Shown piece after piece: positions 34,103 to 45,978 of a DNA stretch of 64,000 nt. Within the stretch, counting starts at the first letter, position 1, and every line of letters begins with the position of its first letter. Under the pieces are notes generated by a model. The model saw nothing but the letters and a program-made list of their open reading frames with translations. It ran no database searches and was not told where the DNA came from. The stretch is from contig CM043967.1 in the NCBI GenBank assembly GCA_014529385.2, forward strand, positions 4,149,001 through 4,213,000, given 5' to 3'. Source of the stretch: Adiantum capillus-veneris. Its lineage: Eukaryota > Streptophyta > Polypodiopsida > Polypodiales > Pteridaceae. Position numbers and translations under genes: made by a program.

Positions 34103-36701
34103 TCACGACTTGCTGCTGCCTTCTGGTACATTTGAAGATTTCATGCGCTCCAAAATGCGCGCTTGCAGTTGCTGAATTTCCACATGCAAGCTGTCCACTG
34201 GCTCAAGAAAGAGCTTAAAGTTGGACGACCTTGAAGACTCTGACTTTGGATGCTTCTTCATCTCATCATTGTGCAGGCTGAAAACAGCTGCATTGTCACC
34301 TTTCTTCATAAATCCATGATAAGAAGATGGAAAACTTCCCAAAGCCTCGCCTTTGAAGATGGGGCTCAAAATTGACGAAATTCCTTGCTGATTACGGTGA
34401 CTACACTCTGTGGGCATGCTTCCACAATCCCTCTCCTGAGAGTTGGTGGCTAGGTCTTGTGATGTACCTGCTGTATGTCGTTGCAAGTCAAGCTGTCTAG
34501 TCTTGCCCTCAATGTTATGGTTTGATGGGTCTTCTGGTTGTTCCACATCAGATCCTTTGGTTACGTCGTCCTCCCTATTGAAAGGGTGGGATGGTAGGAA
34601 AGCTGCCTTCTTTTCCTGAAGAGGCGATGATGGACCATAAACTCTCCATGCTGCATTGGATGGTTTTGTTTGCACTTTGAAGGCAGATACCCTGTAGCCC
34701 GAGACACAATGGTCAGGACTAATTCCCTGTTGCAGTGCTGCTTTTGTTTGCATGTACACATGCTTCATTGATTCCATTTGTATGGAATGAGCATTCATCT
34801 GAAAGCCAGCAAGCGCATCCAGTTGGCCTGCTGCAGAAGACCACGAACTCAAGCTGGACACGAATGTCTTTGTTCTTGATGAATCCCTGTCTGCACAAAA
34901 TGCACGTCAACATGAGGCATCTAATAATAGGATTACATATCTCAAAGAAATGAGGCATGCTACCTGATTTTAGCTTCATCTCATATTCAAGTTTCCTCAC
35001 AAGGCTCTCTTTTGCATCAAGTGCCATTTGCAAATCTTGCATTTCCTGTTGTGATTCCTGAACCTGCACATAGGAAGGATGACTTGCAGGATTATCTCCA
35101 TGGGGACAGACTTAGATTATAACAAAACTCACCTCATTTTGCTTATGAGCAAGATTGCCCTCAAGCTCTCGTATTCTAGCATCACGGGCCTCTATGGTCT
35201 CTGCAAATGAATTGGTCGAAGCAGCAAGCTTTCTCTGAACTTCCCCTAGCTCCAACTCTCTCCTCTGAATAAATTATTAGTTGAATGCGTAAATACCAAT
35301 GGTGGGTGTAACCAATAAACAGTAGATGTTTTGGTGAGCCATACCCGACAGTTGCCTTCAAGTGTAGCAAACTGGTTCTCACGATCGTCTAAAATCTTGC
35401 GCAACGATCCAGCAATCTCAAAAGCATTGCTCAGTTGCTCTTGAGATTCATCTGAGGTGCCTTCCAGCTTTTCTGCTGTGTCTTTGAGAGCCTGCAGGTA
35501 GACACCTTGTACATCATGTTGATGAGCTTATTGTGAAAAAAACTGATTTAGAGGCGTTACGCGGTCAAACAAACCTCACAAAGTCAACACAAAAAGACGT
35601 TTTGGAGCTTAACCTTAGCATATGATTCTATTTGGCTTGATTTCTCTTCAATCTGATTTTGCAGTGTTTTTATTGCCTTCTCTAAACCTTCTATTTCCAA
35701 CGCATGTTGAACTTCACCGACATTTTCCTTCGTATTTTGAGATTGCAGCTTTTTCTACACAATTTCTGAAGGTATGAAGATGATGATGTACACAAGACTT
35801 GAATATCAATAGCAAGCTTTTTCTAGTACCTGCAATGTGATAGATTCAAGCTCAAGCTCTTCTATCTGAAAATGCTGTTGCTCAAGTTCTGCTCGCATTG
35901 TGCTCTGAACAACAGCAGTATCTTCTAAAGACTGATGCAAGTCTTCCTCTTGTTTTACCTTATCACAGATTGTGATTTTTAGGTGGGCAATATCTGAAGA
36001 CATTGCATGCAACCGGTCAATCAGTTGAAGGTTCTCCACGTCAACAGCAGTGGTTTGATTCTTTTGTGCCTCACATTGTGCCTGCCAAAAGTTAATTTTT
36101 CTGTCTGCTGCTGAGGCAAAACTGATCACTATGAAGCTTGATAAATATGTATGTTTCTTTCTCTGTGCTGATGAATCTATGCAATACTCTTTCAACATAA
36201 CAAATATCGCACCATTTACTGTTTACCTTGGCATCTAGAAGGTCACTCTGGAACTTGGCATTTGCAACGAGCAAGTTTTCAAATGTGAAATGCATCCAGC
36301 TGTGTAAAGCATTACTAAGAAGATTGTGCCTTCGTCGAGAAGCCAAAATTTGCATGAAATGAGCAGTGGCTCTGTTCCACTGCATCTCTTCCCACCAGAA
36401 CAACAGCAGATTTCTTGCCACCTGTGTAGCATAATGTTGCACTTACTAGCTTTTCAAAAAGCATCTAATGTTCTTGATGTCAAAGTAAGAGGCTAGTAAC
36501 AATCATCCACAACTTGTAAACTTCTGCTACAAATCTTACCTAGCAAACCGGAAGAGAGATGCTCATGAACATGCATAAAGCAAATTTGCACCACTTAGTT
36601 TGACGACAAGTTATGACATACTAGAACTGTATTGTCAAGAAATTGATACCTTCCGCAATCGTCTCTCCTTAAAAACACTTGCCATTTTTTCCTTCTTTTT
36701 C
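34103..36701 (-). CDS. Multi-exon coiled-coil protein gene, 5' part missing; Sfi1-like Trp repeats
   Basis: Eight exons on the minus strand, all with GT-AG borders: 36701-36650, 36421-36227, 36081-35830, 35754-35614, 35491-35345, 35265-35133, 35063-34964, 34890-34103. Introns are 69-228 bp. Phases agree across all junctions except exon six, which is 133 bp where 132 would keep frame (an extra base near 35218-35221). The second exon, RNLLLFWWEEMQWNRATAHF and LSNALHSWMHF, has Trp/Phe clusters about 34 residues apart, like Sfi1 centrin-binding repeats. Exons three to seven are long coiled coil (EELELESITLQ, LEKAIKTLQNQIEEKSSQIE, ARIRELEGNLAHKQ). The last 262 codons are a Ser-rich tail ending with a short coil (VEIQQLQARILERMKS). 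About 600 residues are visible. The first visible exon follows a good acceptor (TTTTCATAG), so upstream exons exist beyond 36702, where microsatellites and LINEs now lie. A role at centriole/basal body or cytoskeleton is inference. Confidence 0.7.
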
Positions 36702-36741
36702 CTATGAAAATAAAGCATCAGAGTAAACACTAATTCTCTCT

Positions 36742-36848
<107 letters not shown>

Positions 36849-36900
36849 TAATAGGTATTGAGTTCAACTCTCCTTTTGAAGACGTTAATATAACATTTCA

Positions 36901-37230
36901 TCTCATCTCACAGCCTTGATGGGGATTCATGAGCCGACACACACAAGGGCATGGAGAGTGGGCAACATAAAGAAAAATGGAGGAAGTGGAGAAACCTCAA
37001 AAGAAAGAGCACTCATCCTCCGTTTTCCCTCCATGGAAGCAAAGAAGTCATTCTTGAAGAAAAGACCGACTCTTAAAGAGACTGGCATCTTTCTTGGGGA
37101 CGATCTCACCCTCTCGCAGATCGCTCATATGCAGGAGGTAATGCCGGAGATTAGAGCGGCAAGGGGAAAAGGCAAGATCGCTTTTTACCGGGACGGAAAA
37201 GTGGTAATACTCGAGCGACGCTCCACATGA
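36901..37230 (+). pseudogene. LINE E ORF1, C-terminal part
   Basis: Open frame with THTRAWRVGNIKKNGG, ERALILRFPSMEAKKSFLKK, GIFLGDDLTLSQIAHMQEV and FYRDGKVVILERRST, then TGA (37228-37230) and CGG. It is nearly identical to 39190-39512 in copy F. The 5' half is missing by truncation. Confidence 0.75.
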
Positions 37231-38675
37231 CGGTGCGAGACTTATGGGACCACACTCAAAGTAGCTGCCTGGAACTGCAATGGATCTATGCGTCTTGATG
37301 TGGGTGCTTTTGAGGATAGCTTTACTGGAAGAGACATCATTTTACTCTGAGACACACCAGGCCCCTGGGCAATCCATGCCTCACATCAGTGGATATAGGT
37401 GGGAGACAGCCTACAGACAGGAGACACGCTCAGAGCACAAAGGGCGGGGCTCGGGAGGAGTGGCAGTGTTATTTAGAGAGGATCTGCAGCCACTGATACA
37501 TATAGCCCGTAGGGACGAGCAAGCTAGGTACATGTGGGTGAGACTGAAAGCAGAGACAGGCAGATACCTCTATCTAGCTATTTGTTACTTTCCCCCGAGT
37601 ACATCAGTTTATGCACCACCCAGAGAACAGTCCCCTTTCTCTATTTTGGATGATGACATATGGGAGTTCTCTAGGGACGGTGACATTATCATCCTCGGGG
37701 ACTTCAATGCTAGGACTGCACATCACCAAGCAGTGTTTTATGATACTTCAGAGGAGATGCTAAGAGAGATAGAGGTGGCAGAGACGGGCCTTTCCAGACT
37801 ATCACACGATATGGAATATACTGAGTATGGGCGACACCTGATAGACATGGGCACTGCACATGGATTGGCCATCTTGAACGGCCTACAGAGATTTCCTGTT
37901 GTGCGGGAGTCTTTACATGCTTCCCACACAGACATGGAGCCAGCACGGTGGACTATGTCATGGCACAACCGAATCTCATCTCTAGTATCGAGGATCTCAC
38001 TGTTGGGCCCAGACCGGTAGGGGTGGCGGTGGATCATGCTCTGGTGTCAATGACCATCTCCTTCCATTTCAGTGCAGCACACAAGCCACGAGTAGCAGCC
38101 CCTACTCGCTACACATTCACAAGGGAGACGGACTCTGTATACATGAACGGAATCTACAGACGCCTATGCACTGAGGACCCGGGGCGACCTCTAGAGGAGC
38201 TAACTAATATACTGACACAGACATTACATGAGGTAGCAGGTGAAGCATACCCACACACCCAGCCTGAGCAGAGCCGCCGATTTGGGAGCATGCCTCAGAA
38301 CAGCTGGTACGATGAGGAGTGCCGCCAGACTAGAGCCAGACTTTAGAGGGAGGTGCTGTTGGGGGACGTCACTCACAGACAGTCACAAATGGACTTCCGA
38401 CGCCTGGTGCGGCGGAAGAAGAGGGCTTTTTTGGCTAGACTCGAGCAGGATCTATATCAGCTATTCTTGAGTCAAGACTCGCGTGAGGCGTGGGGGCTCT
38501 TTCATGCGCAGTCCCCCCCCCCCCCCTTGCTATTTCCTCCACAGAGACCTGGGGTCAGTACGCATCATCTTTGTACACAGTACCTGAACAGCCGCCCCTC
38601 CCCAACCCCCCTGACCCATGCCCACATACATGTGTCTTTTTCACTGCTGAGATGGTGAAGAAAACCATCGACAGA
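37231..38675 (+). pseudogene. LINE E ORF2, endonuclease and linker
   Basis: After TGA-CGG the frame continues RCETYGTTLKVAAWNCNGSM. A 2-bp deletion near 37340 (compare copy F) shifts it into the long frame FYSETHQAPGQ, RGRGSGGVAVLFREDL, RYLYLAICYFPPSTSVYAPP, IIILGDFNARTAHHQ and HGLAILNGLQRFP. Another shift leads to MDYVMAQPNLISS and VAVDHALVSMTIS. All APE-type endonuclease motifs are there. A TAG at 38344-38346 replaces CAG found in copy F. A C-run at about 38514-38526 marks the poly-Pro linker. Confidence 0.78.
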
Positions 38676-38679
38676 GGAA

Positions 38680-39512
38680 ATGACGGAGACCATTACCAAA
38701 ATGAACCGCGGTCTCTGGGGCACAATAAACATACTCGAAGGACGTGTGCTGATCCAAGAGAGCAAAATAAGCACGCTGGAAGACCGAGTGACGACCCAAG
38801 GGAAGAGATCGCGTCACTCAAGAAAGAACTCGCCGAAGCCCGATCAAGAAACACACTGGAAGAGGGCGAACTGCAACCCTCGGTAATCGAAGAAATCAAC
38901 ACGATCAAGGAACAAGTACGGGCCATCAAAGAGGGAGAAGAACAACACAAAGGAATGACGACTTCTTGGGTGGATGTTCTTACCAAAACCCAACAGAAGG
39001 CGGACGAAGCCGAGAAATGGATCAAGGTGGCCAAGAAAGGAAAAGACAAGGAGATAACGCCCACGTCCACACCAAACAACATCATTAACCAGACACTAGA
39101 GCAGGAGCAGAGGAGAAGGGTGCGCGCTTTACATGTGAGAATTTGCGGTCTTAAAGACAAAGGCAATGTGGACGAAGAAGTAAAAGAACTCACAGCCTTG
39201 ATGGGGATTCATGAGCCGACACACACAAGGGCATGGAGAGTGGGCAACATAAAGAAAAATGGAGGCAGTGGAGAAACCTCAAAAGAAAGAGCACTCATCC
39301 TCCGTTTTCCCTCCATGGAGGCAAAGAAGTCATTCTTGAAGAAAAGACCAACTCTTAAAGAGACTGGCATCTTTCTCGGGGATGATCTCACCCTCTCGCA
39401 GATCGCTCATATGCAAGAAGTAATGCCGGATATTAGAGCGGCAAGGGAAAAAGGCAAGATCGCTTTTTACCGAGACGGAAAAGTGGTAATACTCGAGCGA
39501 CGCTCCACATGA
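38680..39512 (+). pseudogene. LINE F ORF1 (coiled coil / RNA-binding)
   Basis: Starts with ITKMNRGLWGTINILEGRV, then ISTLEDRVTTQG and a helical charged stretch (EIASLKKELAEARSRNTLEE, VIEEINTIKEQVRAIKEGEE). The conserved block follows: RRRVRALHVRICGLKDKGNV, ERALILRFPSMEAKKSF, FLGDDLTLSQIAHMQEVMP, FYRDGKVVILERRST. About 270 residues. The open frame extends upstream to 38490 only because it runs through the end of copy E. It ends TGA (39510-39512) followed by CGG. Confidence 0.75.
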
Positions 39513-40732
39513 CGGTGCGAGTCTTATGGGACCACACTCAAAGTAGCTGCTTGGAAGAGACATCATCTTCTACTCTGAGACACAGTAGGCCCCTGGGCAA
39601 TCCATGCCTCACATCAGTGGATACAGGTGGGAGACAGCCTACAGACAGGAGACACGCTCAGAGCACAGAGGGCGGGGCTCGGGAGGAGTGGCAGTGTTAT
39701 TTAGAGAGGATCTGCAGCCACTGATACATATAGCCCGCAGGGACGAGCAGGCTAGGTACATGTGGGTGAGACTAAAAGCAGAGACAGGCAGATACCTCTA
39801 TCTAGCTATTTGTTACTTCCCCCCGAGTACATCAGTTTATGCACCACCCAGAGGACAATCCCCTTTCTCTATTTTGGATGATGACATATGGGAGTTCTCT
39901 AGGGACGGTGACATTATCATCCTCTGGGACTTAAATGCTAGGACTGCCCATCACCAGGCAGTGTTTTATGATACTTCAGAGGAGATGCTAAGAGAGATAG
40001 ATGTGGCAGAAACGGGCCTTTCCAGACTATCGCACGATATGGAATATACTGAGTATGGGCGACACCTGATAGACATGGGCATTGCACATGGATTGGACTT
40101 GAACGGCCTACAGAGATTTCCTGCTGCGGGAGGTTTTACATGCTTCCCACACAGACATGGAGCCAGCACGGTGGACTATGTTATGGCACAACCGAACCTC
40201 ATCTCTAGTATCCAGGATCTCACAGTTGGGCCTAGACCGGTCGGGGTGGCAATGGATCATGCTCTGGTGTCAATGACCATCTCCTTCCAGTTCAGTGTAG
40301 CACACAGGCCACGAGTAGCAGCCCCTACTAGCTACACATTCACAAGGGAGACGGACTCTGTATACATGGACGGAATCTACAGACGCCTATGCACTGAAGA
40401 CCAGGGGCGACCTCTGGAGCAGCTAACTACTATACTGACACAAACATTACATGAGGCAGTAGCAGAAGCATACCCACACACCCAGCCTGAGCAGAGCCGC
40501 CGATCTGGGAGCATGCCTCAGAACTGCTGGTACGATGAGGAGTGCCGCTAGACTAGAGCCAGACTTCAGAGGGAGGTGCTGCTGGGGGACGTCACTCACA
40601 GACAGTCACAGATGAACTTCCGACGCCTGGTGCCGCGGAAGAAGAGGGCTTTTTTGGCTCGACTCGAGCAGGATCTATATCAACTATTCTTGAGTCAGGA
40701 CTCGCGCGAGGCGTGGCGGCTCTTTCATGAGC

Positions 40733-40764
<32 letters not shown>

Positions 40765-43065
40765 GCTATTTCCTCTACAGAGACCTGGGGTCAGTACGCA
40801 TCATCTTTGTACACAGTACCTACACAGCCGCCCCTCCCCAACCCCCTTGATCCATGCCCACACACATGTGTCTTTTTCACCGCTGAGATGGTGAAAGAAT
40901 CTATTGACAGGATGAAGACTGGGAGAGCATATGATCATGAGGGCCTAGTCGCTGAGCATTTCATGCATGCCAAAGACTTACTAGCAGAGCTTCTAGCAGT
41001 TATGTTTAACCGTGCCATGTGTGAGGGCCTACCGGACACTTGGAGCCTATCTACGATTGTACCTATCTTCAAATCAGGAGACCCCATGGAGCCTGGGAAC
41101 TATCGCACTATTATGATTGGGCACACACTGGCAAGATTGTATGCATCCATTCTTGAGCAATAGCTAAGTAGATGGGCAGAGAGGGAAGGACTGCGGGCAA
41201 CTGGGCAGGCAGGGTTCAGGAGAGGCTTCTCAATTCTTGACCACATCTTGACACTCAGGGCCATCATCGAGGAAGGCAGATCTCATGGGAGACGGATCTA
41301 CTGTAGCTTTGTGGACTTCCGCAAAGCTTTTGACACAGTACCCAAAGCTAGATTGATGCGCAGATTACAGGAAATTGGAGTACCCACAGAGCTCATTTGG
41401 GGGATCATGGCATTATACAGATCAGTAGTAGGGCATGTACGCACCCCGGAGGGACTCTCAATACCGGTTCACTCCACTATTGGGGTGAAGCAGAGTTGCC
41501 CGCTCTCTCCTACTCTTTTCGGTATGTATTTGGATGAGGTTTCTGACTACATTGACAGGGACGGGGATAAAGGTGCACAGTTGGCAGGGACATGGATTCC
41601 ACTTTTGTTATATGCGGACGATATTGTGTTGATCTCCGAATCCTCAGAGGGAATGCAACGCCAATTGGATGCTTTGCATACGTTTGCCCACGAAAGTGGT
41701 TTGTCTGTCAACCTTGGTAAAACCAAGGTTATGGTGTTTAATACCACCCCACAGTGGATCAGGAGATCAGCACCTACATTCACATACGGCCAGGAGACTG
41801 TGGAGTACACAGACGCTTACACTTACCTTGGAGTGGTTTTTACTGGACCCACATTCTCACTCAGAAGAGCAGCAGAGACCAGACTGACTAGAGACCACGC
41901 AGCTTTGGGTAGATTAGAGAGGATGTGTTCGCAGGTTCAGTTTCAGGAACCCCGGACGAAGCTCTGGCTTTTTGACAGCTTGGTGGCCTCAGCATTGCTC
42001 TATGGGGCTGAGATATGGGGACCTTCATTGGATCACCATGGGAGGCCGGGTCGCACAGACGGATGGGGGAACATGGAGAAACCTCTAGTCTCTATGATCT
42101 CGTGGCTCATTAGAGCCAAGGCATCAGTACCACGGGCCATTATCCGAGCAGAGCTGGCGGCCCCCCCACTAGTAGTAGACGCGCTCACCAAATCAGTCTC
42201 CTTCATAAACCGCACATGGGAACTTCCCAGAGACAGATATGCTCGCATAGCACTTGAGTCCTCTCGACAGTTAGCCATACAAGGAGATACAACATGCTGG
42301 TATGGGGAGATGACATCATGGTTTCAGGCGCATGGGTTCAGCATAGACAGGCTGCCTCCATTCCAGTACGCATTGGATGCACCATCTCTCATTCTTACAC
42401 AGTCGGAGATCACCAAGCTCATCCGCCAAGACCTGACCCAGCTAGACACCAGGAGGACATGGATACAACCAGCACAAGAACTGGGCACGAAGATGGCTTT
42501 CTACAGAGACCACCTTCTCCAGTTTACGGAAGATGGTTTCGTGATGAGACCCAGATACATGGATACCCACCTGTCTCATGGGATACGGTGTGCTATTGGC
42601 CAGTTACGCACATCGTCTCACCAGCTGCGGATTGAAACCGGGAGATACAGCGGAGTACCAGCAGAGGCCAGGACATGCCCCTTGTGTGACATGGAACCTG
42701 AGACTGAGCTGCATTATACATGCCGCTGCCCCGTCTACTACGAGATACGAGGCCGCTTCCATTGCTTGTTCAGAGAGGGTTTTGGACCACTCTCAAGAGT
42801 AATGGGATACGAAGATCAAAGATGCCTGGGTTTGTTCTTGCTCGAGCTGCGCAGACACAGAGAGAGCCTGATGAATGGCGAGGCTAACCAGTCTCAAAGA
42901 CGGATTACAGACTTCTTCAGAGCAGACACAGGACAGCCGCAAGAGCCACTCCCACAGCAAAGCTTCCCCCCGTCTCACACCAGCGATTACAGACTTCTTC
43001 AGAGCAGACACGGGACAGCCGCAAGAGCCACTCCCACAGCAGAGCTCCCCCCCATATCTCACTGA
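39513..43065 (+). pseudogene. LINE F ORF2: endonuclease, reverse transcriptase, zinc motif, PIP-like motif
   Basis: The first codons carry a deletion relative to copy E (39550-39560). The endonuclease is then open from about 39604 to 40551: RGSGGVAVLFREDLQPL, LYLAICYFPPSTSVYAPP, IILWDLNARTAHHQ (Gly and Phe of GDFNA changed), ASTVDYVMAQP, MDHALVSMTIS. TAG at 40549-40551 and at 41161-41163 replace CAG codons kept in other copies. A C29 run (40736-40764) encodes poly-Pro in the linker. RT has SFVDFRKAFDTVPKARLMRR, GVKQSCPLSPTLFGMYLDEV (usual GVKQGC changed), YADDIVLISES and LSVNLGKTKVMVFNTTP. The C-terminal part has CPLCDMEPETELHYTCRC and QRRITDFF at 42895-42918. It is still the closest to functional in the window. 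Confidence 0.85.
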
Positions 43066-43067
43066 TT
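42902..43067 (+). repeat. 83-bp tandem duplication at the LINE F ORF2 end
   Basis: GGATTACAGACTTCTTCAGA at 42902 is repeated as CGATTACAGACTTCTTCAGA at 42984-42985 with few changes. The 83-bp unit is not a multiple of three, so the second copy is read out of frame. The original C-terminus (LIDRAIELGKSRHPRLRKTT) now lies out of frame after 43065. Confidence 0.85.
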
Positions 43068-43265
43068 GACCGAGCGATTGAACTGGGGAAATCCAGGCAC
43101 CCACGATTGCGCAAGACTACACAGCATCGACGAAGGCTACGTCAAAAGATTTAGAGCACGCTCGCCAGGCATGCACGACGCCCGGTCAGACTACTAACCA
43201 TGGAGGAAATTGATGAGATTCGCCAACGACCGATGCCAGTTACGCACATCGTCTCACCAGCTGCG

Positions 43266-44320
43266 ACCATCTGATAAATAAGGCAAGAGATCAGCCAATG
43301 TTTTCTCTCTCTCTTTTTTTGGCAGAACAACGGAAAAAAAAAAAAAAAAACGGCCGCGATCTGTACGCGAGCAGCTATTCGTGCCCCTGGCCATGAGCTA
43401 TAAAAGCATCACATGCCCTCACTCAGAGGGGAGGATCAGTTTTTGCAAGAAGGAGATGCTGCTGCAGAGTTCACCTGCAAAGAAGACATTTGCCAGTGAT
43501 GCCCATGACTGTCCCAAGTGTACCCGATGTTGCCAAGACCCAGTGCACGAGTGCCCTCGCGAAGAAGTGCCTACGGAGCGTGTTTCTATCGTGACAAGCT
43601 GCTGTTTTTCTCTGTTTTCAGCCCATAAACGTCGTAGGGCTGATTTATGAGAAGGAACCCGAGAACACACCTCTTTTGTGTGTAGGATTGGAAGAGAGGA
43701 TCTTCTATGTAGAGATCATTCCGGGGAATTGCTTTACGAGAACCGAGTTGCGTTTCGAGCGTCGAGACTTTGAAGGTAACGATTTTCATGTTATGATCTC
43801 TGAGTATTTGATTGCAGGTGTACTTCCTCTTCGTGAGGGAGTAGGAGTAGAGGAAGGCATGAGCCTCTGCAAGAGAAAAGCGCTCTGAGGAACTAGAGCC
43901 AGATCAGCCCAAGGGTTTCGTACCCGAGTTTGGGAAGTAGATCCACGGATCGGAGAGAGGTAGTCTCTCAAGTTGTGATCCGGAAGTTGGGATTCCCAAG
44001 TAAGGACTTCGTGTCCGGGAAAGCAGAGTTGTTCTGCGAGAAGAGGACTTTGGAAACAGAGTTGGAAAAGAGAGTTGCAGGGATTTCATGCCCTGAGTCT
44101 GGAAGGTGAGATCCAGAGGCGAGAACCTTGGTTCTCAAGGATTTGGAATAAGGAACGGAAGTTCCTTGGAATAGGGTTTTACCCTAGGACGCGGAAGCCG
44201 AGGCTTCCGGGAATCATCAAGTCTTATTCTAGAACGAACGTGGTAATACGTTTGGTTCAAGTGCTTGTATAGATTTCTCCTCAATAATAAAGATACTATT
44301 ACGGGGGGGGGAGACCAGCC
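43266..44320. other. Unassigned, possibly a solo LTR
   Basis: Begins with a T-run and an A-run (43313-43350). GCTATAAAAGCATC at about 43396-43409 could be a TATA box. The following 850 bases read like a leader with repeated GGTTCTCAAGGATTTGG / CGTACCCGAGTTTGGGAAG themes, ending in CAATAATAAAGATAC (about 44282-44296), which could hold a poly-A signal. Small open frames (43381-43650 plus) have no domain. An LTR is possible but no TG...CA ends or target duplication were found. Confidence 0.3.
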
Positions 44321-44479
44321 CATCTTCTTGTCCCCAGTATTGTGTCGATCTTCTCACTCTCTATCTCTCTCTCCATCTTCTAGTCCCCAGTATTGTGTCG
44401 ATCTTCTCACTCTCTATCTCTCTCTCCATCTTCTAGTCCCATGTATTGTGTCGATCTTCTCACTCTCTATCTCTCTCTC
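44321..44479. repeat. 53-bp tandem repeat, three copies
   Basis: Units start with CATCTTCT(T/A)GTCCC at 44321, 44374 and 44427 and end in CTCTATCTCTCTCT. They merge into CT-rich sequence and lead to the (CT)n tract at 44577. Confidence 0.9.
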
Positions 44480-44574
44480 TATCTATTTCTCTCTATATCC
44501 TTTGGCTTTAGCAATAAGTGGTAAATTCTATTTATCTGAATGTATTTTATATTGTTATGCACTCCCGTTTGTTA

Positions 44575-44576
<2 letters not shown>

Positions 44577-44635
<59 letters not shown>

Positions 44636-45926
44636 AACCTCGGACAAAGTTATGGCTCTTTGATACTTTAGTAGCCTCAGCTATGTTGTATGCGGTGCAG
44701 ATATGGGGACCTTCTGTAGGCCAAGATGGTTGGAGACGTATGGAGAGGCCCTTGGTATCTATGATCTCTCGACTGATCAGAGCCAAGGCCTCCGTACCCC
44801 ACGCTATCATTCGAGCAGAGCTAGCTGCCCCTCCTATGGAGATTGAGGCGCTTACCAGATCAGACTCCTTTGTGCACAGCTTGTTAGATACTACTAGAGA
44901 CGGATATGCTAGACTGGCCCTTGAGTCTTCCAGACAGTTAGCTCTTCAGGGGGACACTTCATGCGTGTATGCACAGATGACATCATGGTTTCAAATGCAT
45001 GGCTTCACCATGGACAGGCTGCCCCCTTTCCAGTATCTCTTCAGGCACCCTCAATGTCTCTTACACGGGTGGAGATTACTAGACTCATTCGTTAGGACCT
45101 GATCCAGTTGGATACCAGGAGGACATGGATAGAGGCGCCACAGGAGTTGGGCATGAAGATGGCTTTCTATAGAGAGCATCTTCTCCACCTCACAAGTGAT
45201 GGGTTTGTGATTCGACCCTGCTACATGGATACGCATATGTCTCATGGTTTGCAGTGTGCCATTGGTCAGATACGTACATCCTCACATCAGCTGGAGACTG
45301 GTAGATTTAGAGGGATACTAGCAGTCAGCAGGATATGCCGCTTATGCCCGTTAGAGCCAGAGACGACAGAGCTACATTACATATGTCATTGCACAGTGTA
45401 CTATGAGATACGGGGCCGTTTCCATTGCTTATTCAGAGAGGGTTTCGGTCCTTTCTCTAGGGTCATGAGTTATGAGGATCAGAGATGTCTTGGGCTATAT
45501 CTACTTGAGTTACACAGATATAGAGACACTTTACTGGGGAGAGCTAGAGAGAGACAATCCCAGAGACAAATTACAGATTTCTTTTCACTAGATATGGGAC
45601 AACCAGAGGAGCAGCCATCACTGCAGAGCTCGGCCCACTCTCATTCGACCACTACGGCACCCTCATCGACCGAGCATTGGAGCTATAGGGATCCAGAGGG
45701 CCATGATTGAGGAGAGGGGCTACACAGCATCGATGGAGACTATAGCAGAGGATTCGAGCCATACTCTCTCGACATCTAGAGTGCAGATGAGGATGGATTC
45801 TAGTAGTAGTAGTATTTTTGTTCTAGTCTTTTTGTACCCAGACATGGTATCAGATTCACAATTTTGTAACACTTTGGTCTCATAGGTCATTTTGGCCTTT
45901 TGAAGACGTTAATATAACATTTCATT

Positions 45927-45976
<50 letters not shown>
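44577..45976 (+). mobile_element. TC-tail LINE copy G, 5'-truncated with CT tracts at both ends
   Basis: Starts immediately after a (CT)n tract (44577-44633) inside ORF2 (EPRTKLWLFDTLVASAMLYA). It continues through ARLALESSRQLALQGDTSC, CRLCPLEPETTELHYICHC and QRQITDFF (45561-45584), through the 3' UTR to AATATAACATTTCATTTCAT and a (CT)n tail (45931-45976). TAG at 45093-45095 replaces a CAG kept in copy J. A frameshift near 45030 also breaks it. The start inside an older CT tract suggests insertion into a previous LINE tail. Confidence 0.88.

Positions 45977-45978
<2 letters not shown>

Larger units (their letters stand above)
36849..38675 (+). mobile_element. TC-tail LINE copy E, truncated at both ends, behind a LINE 3'-end remnant
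   Basis: 36874-36907 is the 3' end of an older LINE (GACGTTAATATAACATTTCAT then CTCATCTC). Copy E begins directly after it, inside ORF1 (CACAGCCTTGATGGGGATTC). E contains the ORF1 end, ORF2 endonuclease and linker, and stops at 38675 inside the start of RT (EMVKKTIDR), where copy F begins at its ORF1. Confidence 0.8.
38676..43265 (+). mobile_element. TC-tail LINE copy F, best preserved copy
   Basis: About 4.6 kb with ORF1 (from about 38680), ORF2 to 43065 and a partial 3' region. The first few ORF1 codons and the 3' UTR with the CT tail are missing. At 43236-43265 a 30-bp copy of 42600-42629 is joined to the break. RT to C-terminus (41248-43065) is one uninterrupted frame of 605 codons. Copies E and F are very similar and lie head-to-tail. 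Confidence 0.88.

Noticed and set aside
38490-39512. 340-codon ORF as a novel fusion protein
   Set aside because: The first 60 codons are out-of-frame or linker sequence of LINE E joined by chance to ORF1 of LINE F.
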